Below are positions 8,698-17,891 of a DNA stretch of 64,000 nt, in pieces. How positions within the stretch are numbered: position 1 is the first letter of the stretch; each line of letters starts with the position of its first letter. Location of the stretch: positions 62,001 through 126,000 of the forward strand of contig JBGULC010000028.1 in the NCBI GenBank assembly GCA_045114775.1, read 5' to 3'. The position numbers and the translations under genes are program-made. Below the pieces are notes generated by a model. The model ran no database searches and was not told where the DNA came from. It saw only the letters and a program-made list of their open reading frames with translations. Source of the DNA: UBA3792 sp045114775 (GTDB lineage: Bacteria; Bacillota; Clostridia; Christensenellales; CAG-138).

Positions 8698-9498
8698 TTA
8701 GTTTTTATTATCTATTTCGGAAAGGATGCTTTCCGTCAAGCTCGCCCAGGTATAGGTGCTCATATATTCTCCCCGGTACGCGTTGATCGCCTCGCTGTCG
8801 CCCGCATGGAACCGGTATGCATCGCAGGTGAGCGTCTCCGGTCTGACGCGGAGAATCCCTTTGCTCATTTCCATGATCTCCTCAGCGCCGTACTCCCGCA
8901 AGGTATCCCGCAAAGAACGGATGTAGGTATCAAGCTGCTTCTGCATGCCGCGATCGTACGGGCGATCCTCCCATATCGCGGCAAAGAGCTCCGCCCGCGT
9001 GACACCGGAACCTTGCCGGTCTACCAGATATGCCAGAATCTCCTTGCTTTTCGCCAGTTTGAAATGCATGATCCGGTCCTTCACAAACACATCGAAGGAA
9101 CCGAAGGTCTTGATCCGTATCTGTTCGGATGTCTCGGACCGTTTCCCCTCGCACAGATAACGCACCTCCGCCGCGAGTTTTTCTAAAGACACCGGCTTCA
9201 AAAGATACCCCGTCGGATGCACTGCATACGCGTCGAAAGCATATTCTTTGTACGCGGTCAGGAACAAAATCGCCGTTTGCGGATGCAGCTTTTTGATCCG
9301 CGCGGCAAGCGTGATGCCGTCGATTTCCGGCATATTGATATCGAGGAGGACAAGGTTGACAACATGCTCTGAAAGCCAATTCAGCGCATCCTGCGCCCTT
9401 GTAAATCCCCGGATCTCGTCGATCTCCGGCAGGCTTTCGCATTGATGTACCGTATATTCGACCGCCAGCGGCTCGTCGTCGATACAGATCGCTTTCAC
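8698..9498 (-). CDS. response regulator with winged-helix/SARP-type output domain
   Basis: 266 residues beginning at GTG (9498), which follows AAAGGAGAG. Residues 1-120 are a CheY-like receiver: acidic pocket IDDE, phosphoacceptor Asp in VLLDINMPEIDG, Thr in LFLTAYKEY and Lys in LLKPVS. Residues about 135-266 match a trans_reg_C/BTAD-like winged helix (IKTFGSFDVFVKDR, VTRAELFAAIWEDRPYDRG). The GTG overlaps the kinase stop codon by four bases (GTGA), implying translational coupling. LytS-type kinases more often pair with LytTR regulators, so the SARP-like output is notable. The targets are unknown. Confidence 0.88.
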   Translation of the reverse strand: MKAICIDDEPLAVEYTVHQCESLPEIDEIRGFTRAQDALNWLSEHVVNLVLLDINMPEIDGITLAARIKKLHPQTAILFLTAYKEYAFDAYAVHPTGYLLKPVSLEKLAAEVRYLCEGKRSETSEQIRIKTFGSFDVFVKDRIMHFKLAKSKEILAYLVDRQGSGVTRAELFAAIWEDRPYDRGMQKQLDTYIRSLRDTLREYGAEEIMEMSKGILRVRPETLTCDAYRFHAGDSEAINAYRGEYMSTYTWASLTESILSEIDNKN

Positions 9499-10769
9499 GG
9501 TTTTCTCTCCTTTCCTTTCCCCGCTGCATCCGGGATGAACAGTGTGACGTCGGTGCCTTTTCCGATCTCGCTTCTTAGAATCATTGTGCCGCCGCACATC
9601 TGCTCAATGCGTTCTCTGACATTTTGAATCCCGATATGTGCTTCTCCGTCGGGCCGCTCTTTGACCGGATCAAAACCGACCCCGTTGTCCTCAATCGTGA
9701 TCCGGTGTCCGCCCGTCTCATGCGCGGTAGAAACTGTCACGCGTCCCTCCCTGCAGCTTCGGACCCCGTGCCGGATCGCGTTCTCCACGAGCGGCTGGAT
9801 CGTCAAAGCAGGAATCGAAAACGCATCGTCCTCGATCCGATACTCCACACGGATCTGCGGAAAGCGGAGCGCTTCGATCTCCGCATACAGCCGCGTATGC
9901 TCCAGCTCCTTCTTGATCGGGATCAGATCGGTCCGGTCAAGCGTTTCCAGATTCTGCCGGAGGTATGTGCTGAAATCCTCCAGGATGCGGTCTCCCATGG
10001 GCGGGTCCTTTGCGTACAGCGCGCGGATGGTGTTGAGCGCGTTGAACAGAAAGTGCGGCTGGACCTGCGTCATCATGATTTGAATGCGCTGCGTTGCCAT
10101 GAGGTCGCGTTCATGCGCACGGACGAACTGCAGATGCAGCCAAATATAATAGAAGACGGTGCTGATCACGATGCCGACGGTCAAAAACGTGACCGGAGAA
10201 CGGAGATCTGTTGCGAATACGGAATCCATCAGAACACAGGCAATGATCAGCAGTGCGTTCAGCAGCGGGATCCACATTTCCGCTTTTTTGATCCGACGAA
10301 ACGCGCGGACCGTGATCCAAAGCAGGCAGAACAGCAAAACGCCGCTGACGACGTGACAGCTGTAGCCCAGCGGTCCGCGAAGGAAGTGGTTGGTTTCATC
10401 AATGGAAAAGCTGACGCCGGAAAACAGCGCCGTAGAATAGATCAGCGCATTGGCGCCGACCAGCGTCCAGAAAGGCCAGATCCTGCGCTTTGTGCCGAAC
10501 AGGTACATAAACAGCACAAGGACTGCCGGACGAACGGAATACCCGTAGATCCCGAGGATCGTCCTCGCCACGCGCTGCGTGCTGTCCTGCTCCACCCAAA
10601 AATCGAGGACATTCTGCGCAACAAGCGTCACGACCAACGCGGCGATGATCAGCATGACCCGTCGATACTCCCGACGGATATACGGGTCGATCACGACCGT
10701 GATCGACAGCCCGAGCAGAAGCAGCAGCAGCGGCACAATCGCAACAAGCGTATCATAATTGACGGTCAT
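9495..10769 (-). CDS. LytS-like sensor histidine kinase
   Basis: 424 residues. The N-terminal half has seven hydrophobic segments (7TM sensor arrangement). The catalytic half belongs to the HisKA_7TM/His_kinase family: phosphoacceptor His in TQVQPHFLFNALNTI, N box QPLVENAIRHGV, G1 box DNGVGFDP and a final GKGTDVTLFIP. The AGGGGG-rich stretch before the ATG serves as ribosome binding site. The following response regulator overlaps by four bases. It probably senses an extracellular signal or cell-envelope state; the ligand cannot be read from sequence. Confidence 0.9.
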   Translation of the reverse strand: MTVNYDTLVAIVPLLLLLLGLSITVVIDPYIRREYRRVMLIIAALVVTLVAQNVLDFWVEQDSTQRVARTILGIYGYSVRPAVLVLFMYLFGTKRRIWPFWTLVGANALIYSTALFSGVSFSIDETNHFLRGPLGYSCHVVSGVLLFCLLWITVRAFRRIKKAEMWIPLLNALLIIACVLMDSVFATDLRSPVTFLTVGIVISTVFYYIWLHLQFVRAHERDLMATQRIQIMMTQVQPHFLFNALNTIRALYAKDPPMGDRILEDFSTYLRQNLETLDRTDLIPIKKELEHTRLYAEIEALRFPQIRVEYRIEDDAFSIPALTIQPLVENAIRHGVRSCREGRVTVSTAHETGGHRITIEDNGVGFDPVKERPDGEAHIGIQNVRERIEQMCGGTMILRSEIGKGTDVTLFIPDAAGKGKERKP

Positions 10770-10910
10770 ACCCCTGCTCCCCCTTCTGCCGTTTCTCCGT
10801 CATGATCCGTTTGTCGGTTTTCCGATCGGATGACTGAGTAAATCTATAGTATCAGAAAACAGAAAGATTATCAATGTGTTTCGGCATGTTCGGGCGCGCT
10901 TCAATTTGCT

Positions 10911-12227
10911 TTACCGTTTTCGCTTGAGATCGCCCGTCGCCGGGTTGTCGATCAGGCTGCCGTCCTCCGCAAAGCGCGAGCCGTGGCAAGGGCAGTCCCA
11001 GCTGCGTTCCTGCTCGTTCCAATGCAGCGCGCAGCCGAGATGCGGACAGCGCGGCGCGGTCGGCGTGACCCAGCCTAAAAGCGCCTCTCCTGCGTTCGAA
11101 AGCAGCTTCGGCCGCAGCACGGTCCGCAACGGAGAGAACATCTCCTCGTACGGATTCTCCTTGCCGGTCATCAGATCGCACAGAAGCTTTGCCGCAGCCA
11201 TGGAGCCCGTCATGCCCCACTTGTTGAAGCCCGTCGCAACGTACAGGTCCTTCGTATTCCGGGAATAGCGTCCGACATACGGAACGGAATCGAGCGTCAT
11301 GCAGTCCTGCGCCGCCCACGCGCAGCGCACGGTCGCCCTGTGGAAATACAGGTCCGCGACGTCCCTGAGCTCCCGGTATCCGCCGCCCTTCTTCCCCGTC
11401 CGATGACTGCCGCCGCCGACCAGCAGCAGATTCCCGTAATTGCGAAACGACAGGCCCTTTTCGTCGTCATCCAGATACATTCCTTCAAGCTCAGCCGCGT
11501 TTTCAAGCGCAAGCACATAGGAACGGTGCTGATACTGCTTCATGAAGTACATCCCGTGCTTGTTCAGAAACGGAAAATGCGTGGCGACGATCATACGGTT
11601 TGCAAAGACGGTCCCGCCGCTCGTTACCGCCACGACGCCGGACTTCGTTTTCTTCAGTTCGCGCACGCGCGTATGCGCATAGATGCGAAGGTCCTTTGCG
11701 ATCGCCGCAAGGAATTTCAGCGGATGAAACTGCGCCTGATCGGGAAAGCGTAACGCTCCGGCGACGTCAAACGGAAGCTCCCACGCATCCGACCGGTCGG
11801 CGGGAATGCCCAGCCGTTTCAGCGCGTTCAGCTCGCGCATGAGTTTCTTTTCGTCGTCAAGCGTATACACGAAGCTGTCCCGCGTCTCGAAATCGCAGTC
11901 GATCGTTTCGCTGAGCGTTCGATAAGCCTTCAACGCCTCGTCGTTCGCCCGAAAATACAGCGCCGCCTTTCGCGCGCCGAACTCACGGATCAATGTATCG
12001 TAGATCAGGCCGTGCTGACTCGTGATCTTTGCGGTCGTGTTCTTTGTCGTGCCGTCGCCGACTGTCTCCGCCTCGCAAAGCGCGTAGTCCACGCCTGCGC
12101 TTTTCAGCAGATACGCGGTCAGCACGCCCGCCATGCCGCCGCCGACGATCAGCACGTCGGTGCGGATATCGCGTTCAAGCGTCGGAAACGCCGGCAGCTT
12201 TACGCTTTCCTTCCAAACAGAACCCAT
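10911..12227 (-). CDS. FAD-dependent oxidoreductase with C-terminal Rieske [2Fe-2S] domain
   Basis: 438 residues from MGSVWKESVKLP, chosen because GGAGG lies just upstream; an earlier in-frame ATG at 12380 lacks support. An N-terminal Rossmann FAD-binding fold (TDVLIVGGGMAGVLTAYLL) belongs to the DAO/glycine-oxidase superfamily. The C-terminal 60 residues hold a complete Rieske cluster motif, CPHLGCALHW then CPCHGSRF. This FAD-Rieske layout is known in many bacteria as a putative amine oxidoreductase; the substrate is not established. It is transcribed alone, ahead of the kinase gene. Confidence 0.9.
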   Translation of the reverse strand: MGSVWKESVKLPAFPTLERDIRTDVLIVGGGMAGVLTAYLLKSAGVDYALCEAETVGDGTTKNTTAKITSQHGLIYDTLIREFGARKAALYFRANDEALKAYRTLSETIDCDFETRDSFVYTLDDEKKLMRELNALKRLGIPADRSDAWELPFDVAGALRFPDQAQFHPLKFLAAIAKDLRIYAHTRVRELKKTKSGVVAVTSGGTVFANRMIVATHFPFLNKHGMYFMKQYQHRSYVLALENAAELEGMYLDDDEKGLSFRNYGNLLLVGGGSHRTGKKGGGYRELRDVADLYFHRATVRCAWAAQDCMTLDSVPYVGRYSRNTKDLYVATGFNKWGMTGSMAAAKLLCDLMTGKENPYEEMFSPLRTVLRPKLLSNAGEALLGWVTPTAPRCPHLGCALHWNEQERSWDCPCHGSRFAEDGSLIDNPATGDLKRKR

Positions 12228-12346
12228 AGTTGCCTCCGATGTACAGTTTGCTGTAATGTACCCGGAGATGACAGGATCCATACACGAAAATAACCCTTTC
12301 CGCGATCCTTCGCGATCGTTCGATCGGGTTCGAAGCGCATACGCGC

Positions 12347-12372
12347 AAAAAAGGCCATCTTCTTCGACAGCC
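12347..12372 (-). terminator. terminator of the C69 dipeptidase gene
   Basis: On the minus strand GGCTGTC pairs with GATGGCC (two G-U pairs) around a GAAGAA loop and is followed by six T residues, 20 bases after the stop at 12392. Confidence 0.7.
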
Positions 12373-12391
12373 CTTTGCATAACGGTCTTCT

Positions 12392-13855
12392 TCAGTTGTC
12401 CGCGCGGTTATAGCCGTTCTTCATCGTGACGCTGGATTCGTGCAGCACGGCGGTCAGCGCCTTGTCTGTCTGCTCCTTCGCCATTGCGGCGAGCTTCTCG
12501 TTCGCCTCGGCACAGAGCGACGCGTCGCCGGTTTCGGCGATCCTTTTGTCGTATTCGAGAACGATCCTGCGTCCCTCGGTAATCACCGCGTTCTGGTAGC
12601 GCGTCACGATCTGCACGCACTGGTTGTAGCTGTGATCCGCCAGCGCGCCGATCAGCCGGCTGCCCCAGTAGAAATTCTCCGTCGAAGCGTCGAGCGCGAC
12701 GTCGCTGAGATACTTCGGCATCTTCGGTACGTTCGGATAAACCGGCAGCAGCGCGTCGAAGGTCGTGGAGCCGAAGCAGATCCACTCAAGCCCTTTCGAG
12801 CAGTCCGGCGCGTCGGAGCGGATCTGACATACGGAGGTAACGCCGGTGCGGTTGATGCCGATCGAGCGGTACTTGCCGCGGACGCCGGTGTCGCGGTTCA
12901 GGTACGGATCGAACGGCGTGCCCTTGTAGTTCGAGGACAGGAGCTCCTTGACCTCCTCGACCGCGATCTTGCGATCCGGTACGAAGCTCCACGGGATGTC
13001 GTCGCTTTCAGGCGAAAAATCGGCGTTCGGACCGTCCCAACGATATTGCCGCGGCGCAAGATACCGTCCCATATACCACGCGCGGGGCGTGTTGTAAACG
13101 TGGTCCTGATCGGAATGCGAGCCGAACACGAGCCGCGGGTTGAATGCGCCTCCCTGATTGCAGTCAAGATGATAGGTTTCGATGAATTCACGGAGGTCCT
13201 TCGAGCAGAGATGCGCCTCCTGTTTGCCGAACGCGTCTTCGAAATCGAAGCTATCCATGCCGAACTGGTTGGGCATGATGACCGCGACGTCGTCCGGTAC
13301 GCGCTTTGCTATCCAATGATGCCCGCCGATCGTTTCCATCCACCAGATCTCGTTCTCATCATTGAACGCGATCCCGTTGGATTCGTAGGTTCCGTACTGT
13401 TCCAGAAGCGCGCCAAGCCGCAGCACGCCCTCTCTGGCGGTACGGATATACGGCAGCACGAGCACGACGATGTCCTCCTCGCCGATGCCGCCCGGCACGT
13501 CCTTTTCCCGCTTCGTCTTCGCCTTCCGATACTTTACGAGCGGGTCCGCGGAGAGCACGCGCGGATTCGAGGTGATCGTCTCCGTCGCGGTCATACCGAC
13601 GTTCGCCGCGTTGATCCCGGTCGCTGCCCAAACGCCGTTCTTCGGATCGACGCTCGGGCATGCCGTATAGCGCATGGGGCTTTCCGGCAGCTCGATCGTA
13701 AGACGTCCGCCGACGGACGTATAGGTCTTCTTCTGCTCTTTCGGTTCGACGACGATAAGCTTTTTGACGTCGAAGTGTCCGTCGTCGGTCCGCGCGATCA
13801 TCGTGGAATTGTCGTTGGAAGCCTTTTTGCCGACCAGTACCGTTGTGCAGGGCAT
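12392..13855 (-). CDS. C69-family dipeptidase (PepD-like)
   Basis: 487 residues when started at MPCTTVLVGKKASNDNS, which has a GAGGAG site; a longer in-frame start exists but would bury the catalytic residue. Peptidase C69 enzymes are Ntn hydrolases whose nucleophile is an N-terminal cysteine, here Cys3 exposed after processing. The conserved start TTVLVGKKASNDNSTMIART and the central IWWMETIGGHHWIAKRV are typical of the family. No signal peptide is seen, so it should act in the cytoplasm on dipeptides. Confidence 0.9.
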   Translation of the reverse strand: MPCTTVLVGKKASNDNSTMIARTDDGHFDVKKLIVVEPKEQKKTYTSVGGRLTIELPESPMRYTACPSVDPKNGVWAATGINAANVGMTATETITSNPRVLSADPLVKYRKAKTKREKDVPGGIGEEDIVVLVLPYIRTAREGVLRLGALLEQYGTYESNGIAFNDENEIWWMETIGGHHWIAKRVPDDVAVIMPNQFGMDSFDFEDAFGKQEAHLCSKDLREFIETYHLDCNQGGAFNPRLVFGSHSDQDHVYNTPRAWYMGRYLAPRQYRWDGPNADFSPESDDIPWSFVPDRKIAVEEVKELLSSNYKGTPFDPYLNRDTGVRGKYRSIGINRTGVTSVCQIRSDAPDCSKGLEWICFGSTTFDALLPVYPNVPKMPKYLSDVALDASTENFYWGSRLIGALADHSYNQCVQIVTRYQNAVITEGRRIVLEYDKRIAETGDASLCAEANEKLAAMAKEQTDKALTAVLHESSVTMKNGYNRADN

Positions 13856-13924
13856 ATTTCTCTCCTCTTTTCTTCGATCTTTGCCTTCATTATACGCGCG
13901 GACCGCGTTTCCGTCAACGAAAAA

Positions 13925-13944
13925 GCGCACGGCTTTCCGTGCGC
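13925..13944 (-). terminator. terminator of the IMP dehydrogenase gene
   Basis: A perfect 8-bp stem GCGCACGG/CCGTGCGC with a 4-base loop is followed on the minus strand by TTTTT, 15 bases after the stop codon at 13960. Confidence 0.85.
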
Positions 13945-13959
13945 CTTAAAGCTGTTCTG

Positions 13960-15468
13960 TTACGAGCGGAACGGCTCGGTCGTGTTCTTGCGGATGACGT
14001 CGTGCGCGCCGCCCTCGACGATGCTCGTTGCGGACACCAGCGTGAGCTTCGCTTTTTTCTGAAACTCCGCGATCGAAAGCGCGCCGCAGTTGCACATGGT
14101 CGATTTGACTTTTGAAAGCGTCAGCGCAACGTTGTCGCGCAGGGAGCCCGCGTAGGGAACGTAGGAATCGACGCCTTCCTCGAAGCTCAGCTTCTTGTCG
14201 CCGCCGAGATCGTACCGCTGCCAGTTGCGCGCTCTTGCGGAGCCTTCGCCCCAGTACTCCTTATAGTAGGTGCCGTTGAGGTTCACCTTGCGCGACGGGC
14301 TTTCGTCGAACCGCGCGAAGTACCGGCCGAGCATGATAAAATCCGCGCCCATGGCGAGCGCCAGCGTGACGTGATGGTCATAGACGATGCCGCCGTCGGA
14401 GCAAACCGGCACGTAAACGCCCGTTTCCTCAAAGTATTCGTCGCGCGCCTTGCACACGTCGATCAGCGCCGTCGCCTGACCTCGGCCGATGCCCTTGGTC
14501 TCGCGCGTGATGCAGATGGAGCCGCCGCCGATGCCGACCTTGACGAAGTCCGCGCCCGCGTCCGCAAGGAAGCGGAAGCCGTCCGCGTCGACCACGTTTC
14601 CCGCGCCGATCTTGACCGTGTCGCCGTAACGGGAGCGGACCCACGCAAGCGTCCGCGCCTGCCACTCGGAGAAGCCCTCCGACGAGTCGATGCACAGCAC
14701 GTCCGCACCGGCTTCGACAAGCGCCGGGATGCGGGTCTCGTAATCGCGCGTGTTGACGCCCGCGCCGACGACGTAACGCTTATGGTCGTCCAGGAGCTCG
14801 TCCCGGTTTTCCTTGTGCGAATCGTAGTCCTTGCGGAATACGATGTAGCAAAGCTGTCCCTTTTCGTTTATGATCGGCAGCGCGTTCAGCTTATGGTCCC
14901 AGATGATGTCGTTCGCGTCCTTGAGGCTCGTGCCCTCCGGCGCGCAGACGAGTTTCGAAAGCGGCGTCATAAAGGTATACACGGGCGTGTCCGGCGCCAT
15001 GCGGGAAACGCGGTAATCGCGGCTGGTGACGATGCCGACGAGCCCGCCTTCGGGCGTGCCGTCTTCGGTGACCGCCATCGTGGAATGCCCGGTGCGCTCT
15101 TTGAGCGCGATCACGTCGGCGAGCGTATCGACCGGCTTGAGGTTCGAGTCGCTGCGCACAAAGCCCGCCTTGTACGCTTTTGCACGGCGGACCATCTCCG
15201 CCTCGCTTTCCACGGACTGCGAGCCGTAAATAAAGCTGACGCCGCCCTCTCTTGCAAGCGCGACCGCCATGCGATCGTCGGAGACCGCCTGCATGATCGC
15301 GGAGACCAGCGGGATGTTCAGAGAAAGCGCGGGTTCCTCGCCGCGGCGGTATTTCACCAGCGGCGTCCTGAGCGTGACGTTTTGGGGAACGCATTCCGAA
15401 GAGGAATAGCCGGGAATCAGAAGATACTCGTTGAAGGTGCGGGAGGGATCCGAAATATACGTTGCCAT
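13960..15468 (-). CDS. guaB: inosine-5'-monophosphate dehydrogenase
   Basis: 502 residues, normal length for IMPDH. It oxidises IMP to XMP with NAD, the committed step to GMP. The catalytic loop GIGGGSICITRE contains the active-site cysteine, and the phosphate-binding region (MGADFIMLGRYFARF) and flap (YVPYAGSLRDNV) are in place. Two CBS domains are inserted at about residues 95-220 (HSTMAVTEDGT, LVGIVTSRDYRVSRM). A promoter lies directly upstream and a terminator follows, so the gene appears monocistronic. The loop and flap sequences differ a little from the commonest IMPDH form. Confidence 0.93.
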   Translation of the reverse strand: MATYISDPSRTFNEYLLIPGYSSSECVPQNVTLRTPLVKYRRGEEPALSLNIPLVSAIMQAVSDDRMAVALAREGGVSFIYGSQSVESEAEMVRRAKAYKAGFVRSDSNLKPVDTLADVIALKERTGHSTMAVTEDGTPEGGLVGIVTSRDYRVSRMAPDTPVYTFMTPLSKLVCAPEGTSLKDANDIIWDHKLNALPIINEKGQLCYIVFRKDYDSHKENRDELLDDHKRYVVGAGVNTRDYETRIPALVEAGADVLCIDSSEGFSEWQARTLAWVRSRYGDTVKIGAGNVVDADGFRFLADAGADFVKVGIGGGSICITRETKGIGRGQATALIDVCKARDEYFEETGVYVPVCSDGGIVYDHHVTLALAMGADFIMLGRYFARFDESPSRKVNLNGTYYKEYWGEGSARARNWQRYDLGGDKKLSFEEGVDSYVPYAGSLRDNVALTLSKVKSTMCNCGALSIAEFQKKAKLTLVSATSIVEGGAHDVIRKNTTEPFRS

Positions 15469-15516
15469 AGCTGCTCCTTTCCTGTCCGAAAATGATTGAT
15501 AAACGATTTATAGTTT

Positions 15517-15545
15517 ATTATATCGCACCGGCCGCCATCCCGCAA
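15517..15545 (-). promoter_or_regulatory. sigma-A-type promoter of guaB
   Basis: On the minus strand TTGCGG and TATAAT are separated by exactly 17 bases, about 50 bases before the guaB start. It is divergent from the hydrolase promoter. Confidence 0.7.
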
Positions 15546-15582
15546 GCCTTGATTTTTGCTTTTGCAGCGCGCGGCTGCCCTC

Positions 15583-15611
15583 TTGCAGATCGCGGTGGAT
15601 TCATGTATACT
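15583..15611 (+). promoter_or_regulatory. sigma-A-type promoter of the hydrolase gene
   Basis: TTGCAG and TATACT are separated by 17 bases; the start codon lies 30 bases after the -10 box. Confidence 0.7.
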
Positions 15612-15640
15612 ATATACGATCATGATCAAGGGGGTTCCGT

Positions 15641-17638
15641 ATGAAAAAGGGAGTCATCAAATGGGCGGCGATCCTTGCCGCGCTGCTTTGCGTCGCGTTC
15701 GTCGCGCTGTTCTTCGCGAACCGCATCCAGACGGCGAACGGCGAGGTTCAGATCACCGAAGGGTATCTTCCGAGCGAGGTCGGCGATCTCTTCTATAAGC
15801 TATACACGCCCGTCGGATTGAAGAACGGTGAAAAAGCGCCGGGCGTTCTGCTGCTGCACGGGTATCAGAACGACCACGAGACCAACGCCGCCTACGCGAT
15901 CGAGCTTGCGAAACGCGGCGTCGTGGTGCTTTCGATCGACGAATACGGCCACGGCGCAAGCAAGCCGGGGCTCATCAACCGCGGCTTCGTCAATCACATG
16001 GTCAAGGGCATTTACGGCGAGGACACCGACGAGAACGGTATGTTCCGCAAGGTCGGCGGCACGGAACGCTACCGGCTGATGATGAATTTCTCGAACCTTT
16101 CCTTCTTCAACGACCGCTATATAAAGGACGACGCCGGCCATGTATTGACAGACAGCTCATGCGGCGGCGTCGCAGCGTATAAGTATCTGTCCGAGCTACC
16201 GAACGTCGACGGCACGAAGCTCGGCGTCAGCGGACATTCGATGGGCACCTGGGCGGGCTGGAGCGTTGCCGCGGCGTATTCCGGTACGGAGATCGAGCCG
16301 AAAGCGACCGTGCTGCAGTGCGGCGAGCTGTTCCGCAGCGCAGCATACGATTCCGCAAACATCAAATTCAACAACGTCCTGCTGCTGCAGGCGAAGTGGG
16401 ACGAGTTCAGCTACTTCCGCGACTACAAAAACAACGTGGACGACGCGATCCTCCGCTCTCCCCTGCGCACCGAATTCTTGGGAACGACCGCGGAACAGGC
16501 CGCTTGGGACACGACCTTCGGCGATTTTGCTGACGGCTCGGCGCGTCGTATGGAGCTTCTCTATACGAATCACCGCCTCACCACGCACAACGAGCGCGGG
16601 CTCGCGGTCGCGCTCGACTGGTTTGACAAAGCCTTCGACGGTGCTTTGACCGGACCGGATCATACGGAGCAGACCGCGATGGGCAAGGAATGGCTTGTGC
16701 TGCTCGCGATGCTCTGCACGCTTGCGGCGCTGATCCCGTTCTTTGAGCTTCTGATCATGATCCCGTTCTTCCGAAAGGTCGTGCAGCCGCTGCCCTCCGA
16801 AGCCGGGATCAAGACCAAGGGCAAGTGGTGGCGCGGCGCGTTGATCACGATTCTGATCGCGGGCGCGACCTATCCTTTCATGACGCAGCTCGGACACGCG
16901 CTTTTGCCGCTGCCGGAAGGCGTTTTCCGCATGACGGTCGGCAACGGCTTCATCGGCTGGTATCTGCTGTTGATCCTTATCATGGTGATCACCTCGATCA
17001 TCGGCTGGCGCTCGGCCAAGAAAAAGGGCACGCTCGACGGTTTCTACGGCATGGGCCTCGGCTCCGAAGCGAAGCCGAATCGTATCGCCTGGGGACTGCT
17101 CGTTCGCGCGTGCATCCTGGTGCTTTGCCTGCTTTGCATGCTGTATCTGGTCGTGTTCCTGGCAGGCGTTCTCTTCAAGCTCGACCTCCGGTTTGTCTGG
17201 CCGTTCTTCAAGACCTTTACGTGGACGCGCCTCGGGCAGTTCTTCGTCTACATCCCCGTGTTCGCGCTGTTCTTCCTGCTGAACAACTCGAAGATCATGG
17301 CGTCCATGCGAACCAAAGCGACGTACAAGAAGGGCCTCAAGGGCTTCCTCGGCTGCTGGTGGCGCAATGCGCTTTTGATGGTCGGCGGCATTCTGCTGAT
17401 CGTGCTGATCGAGTATGTGCCGTTCTTCCTCGGGATCGGACCCGGCGCGGACGTGCTGTTCGGCTCGACCTTCGGCGGACCGTTCATGTCGCTGCTGATC
17501 CTGTTCGTGCCGCAGGTCGTCGTATTCAGCGTGCTCTGCGCCTATTTCTACCGTCGCACGGGCAGCGTCTATACGGGCGCGCTTTTGGTCGCCTCCCTTG
17601 CCGCGTGGATCGTCACCGGCGGATCGTCGATGCTTTGA
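15641..17638 (+). CDS. alpha/beta hydrolase with multi-pass membrane C-terminal half
   Basis: 665 residues. After an N-terminal anchor (WAAILAALLCVAFVALFFA) comes an alpha/beta hydrolase domain with oxyanion region VLLLHGYQNDH, nucleophile elbow GVSGHSMGTWAG and a plausible late His region. The last 280 residues contain seven or more hydrophobic helices (LLAMLCTLAALIPFFELLIM, WYLLLILIMVITSIIGW, LVVFLAGVLFKL, ALLVASLAAWIV). The layout places a hydrolase on the outer face of the membrane attached to a membrane bundle. Ribosome binding site AAGGGGG precedes the ATG. The substrate is unknown; esters of lipids or peptides are possible. Confidence 0.85.
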   Translation: MKKGVIKWAAILAALLCVAFVALFFANRIQTANGEVQITEGYLPSEVGDLFYKLYTPVGLKNGEKAPGVLLLHGYQNDHETNAAYAIELAKRGVVVLSIDEYGHGASKPGLINRGFVNHMVKGIYGEDTDENGMFRKVGGTERYRLMMNFSNLSFFNDRYIKDDAGHVLTDSSCGGVAAYKYLSELPNVDGTKLGVSGHSMGTWAGWSVAAAYSGTEIEPKATVLQCGELFRSAAYDSANIKFNNVLLLQAKWDEFSYFRDYKNNVDDAILRSPLRTEFLGTTAEQAAWDTTFGDFADGSARRMELLYTNHRLTTHNERGLAVALDWFDKAFDGALTGPDHTEQTAMGKEWLVLLAMLCTLAALIPFFELLIMIPFFRKVVQPLPSEAGIKTKGKWWRGALITILIAGATYPFMTQLGHALLPLPEGVFRMTVGNGFIGWYLLLILIMVITSIIGWRSAKKKGTLDGFYGMGLGSEAKPNRIAWGLLVRACILVLCLLCMLYLVVFLAGVLFKLDLRFVWPFFKTFTWTRLGQFFVYIPVFALFFLLNNSKIMASMRTKATYKKGLKGFLGCWWRNALLMVGGILLIVLIEYVPFFLGIGPGADVLFGSTFGGPFMSLLILFVPQVVVFSVLCAYFYRRTGSVYTGALLVASLAAWIVTGGSSML

Positions 17639-17651
17639 TTCAATAACGACA

Positions 17652-17679
17652 AACAGCCTGCCGATCCCGGCAGGCTGTT
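17652..17679 (+). terminator. strong hairpin terminator, likely bidirectional
   Basis: A 12-bp perfect stem AACAGCCTGCCG/CGGCAGGCTGTT with a 4-base loop lies 13 bases after the hydrolase stop. Partly T-rich sequence on both sides suggests it also serves the convergent methyltransferase side. Confidence 0.8.
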
Positions 17680-17693
17680 ATTGTATGCGACAC

Positions 17694-17852
17694 TCAGTTC
17701 CCGTCCTTTTCCATATACCGCGCGCGGCTGAACCGGTCGTTAAGATCGGCTGTGTTCTCCGCGTCGTCCCGCAACGTCTTTTCCGGACGCCCTTTGACCA
17801 GCAAGAAACCGATCACACCGAGTACTGCGATCACGCCGAAAAAGATGATCAA
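17694..17852 (-). CDS. possible small single-pass membrane protein downstream of the methyltransferase
   Basis: A frame of about 52 residues begins at TTG (17852) and reads one membrane helix (IIFFGVIAVLGVIGFLLVKG) followed by a charged tail ending RYMEKDGN. It is in the same frame as the preceding methyltransferase, 39 bases beyond that gene's TGA, so it could also be a detached C-terminus or be reached by stop read-through. Only a weak AAAGG lies upstream. Composition looks protein-like, but the start is uncertain. Confidence 0.4.
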   Translation of the reverse strand: MIIFFGVIAVLGVIGFLLVKGRPEKTLRDDAENTADLNDRFSRARYMEKDGN

Positions 17853-17891
17853 TGCTGTTTGCGTTCCATTGCCTTTCGCATCGGAAAGCCG

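Noticed and set aside
12301..12335. Clustered CGATCG-type palindromic words near 12.3 kb as an operator
   Set aside because: Short GC-rich words of this kind are frequent throughout the window, with no spacing or placement that suggests a binding site.
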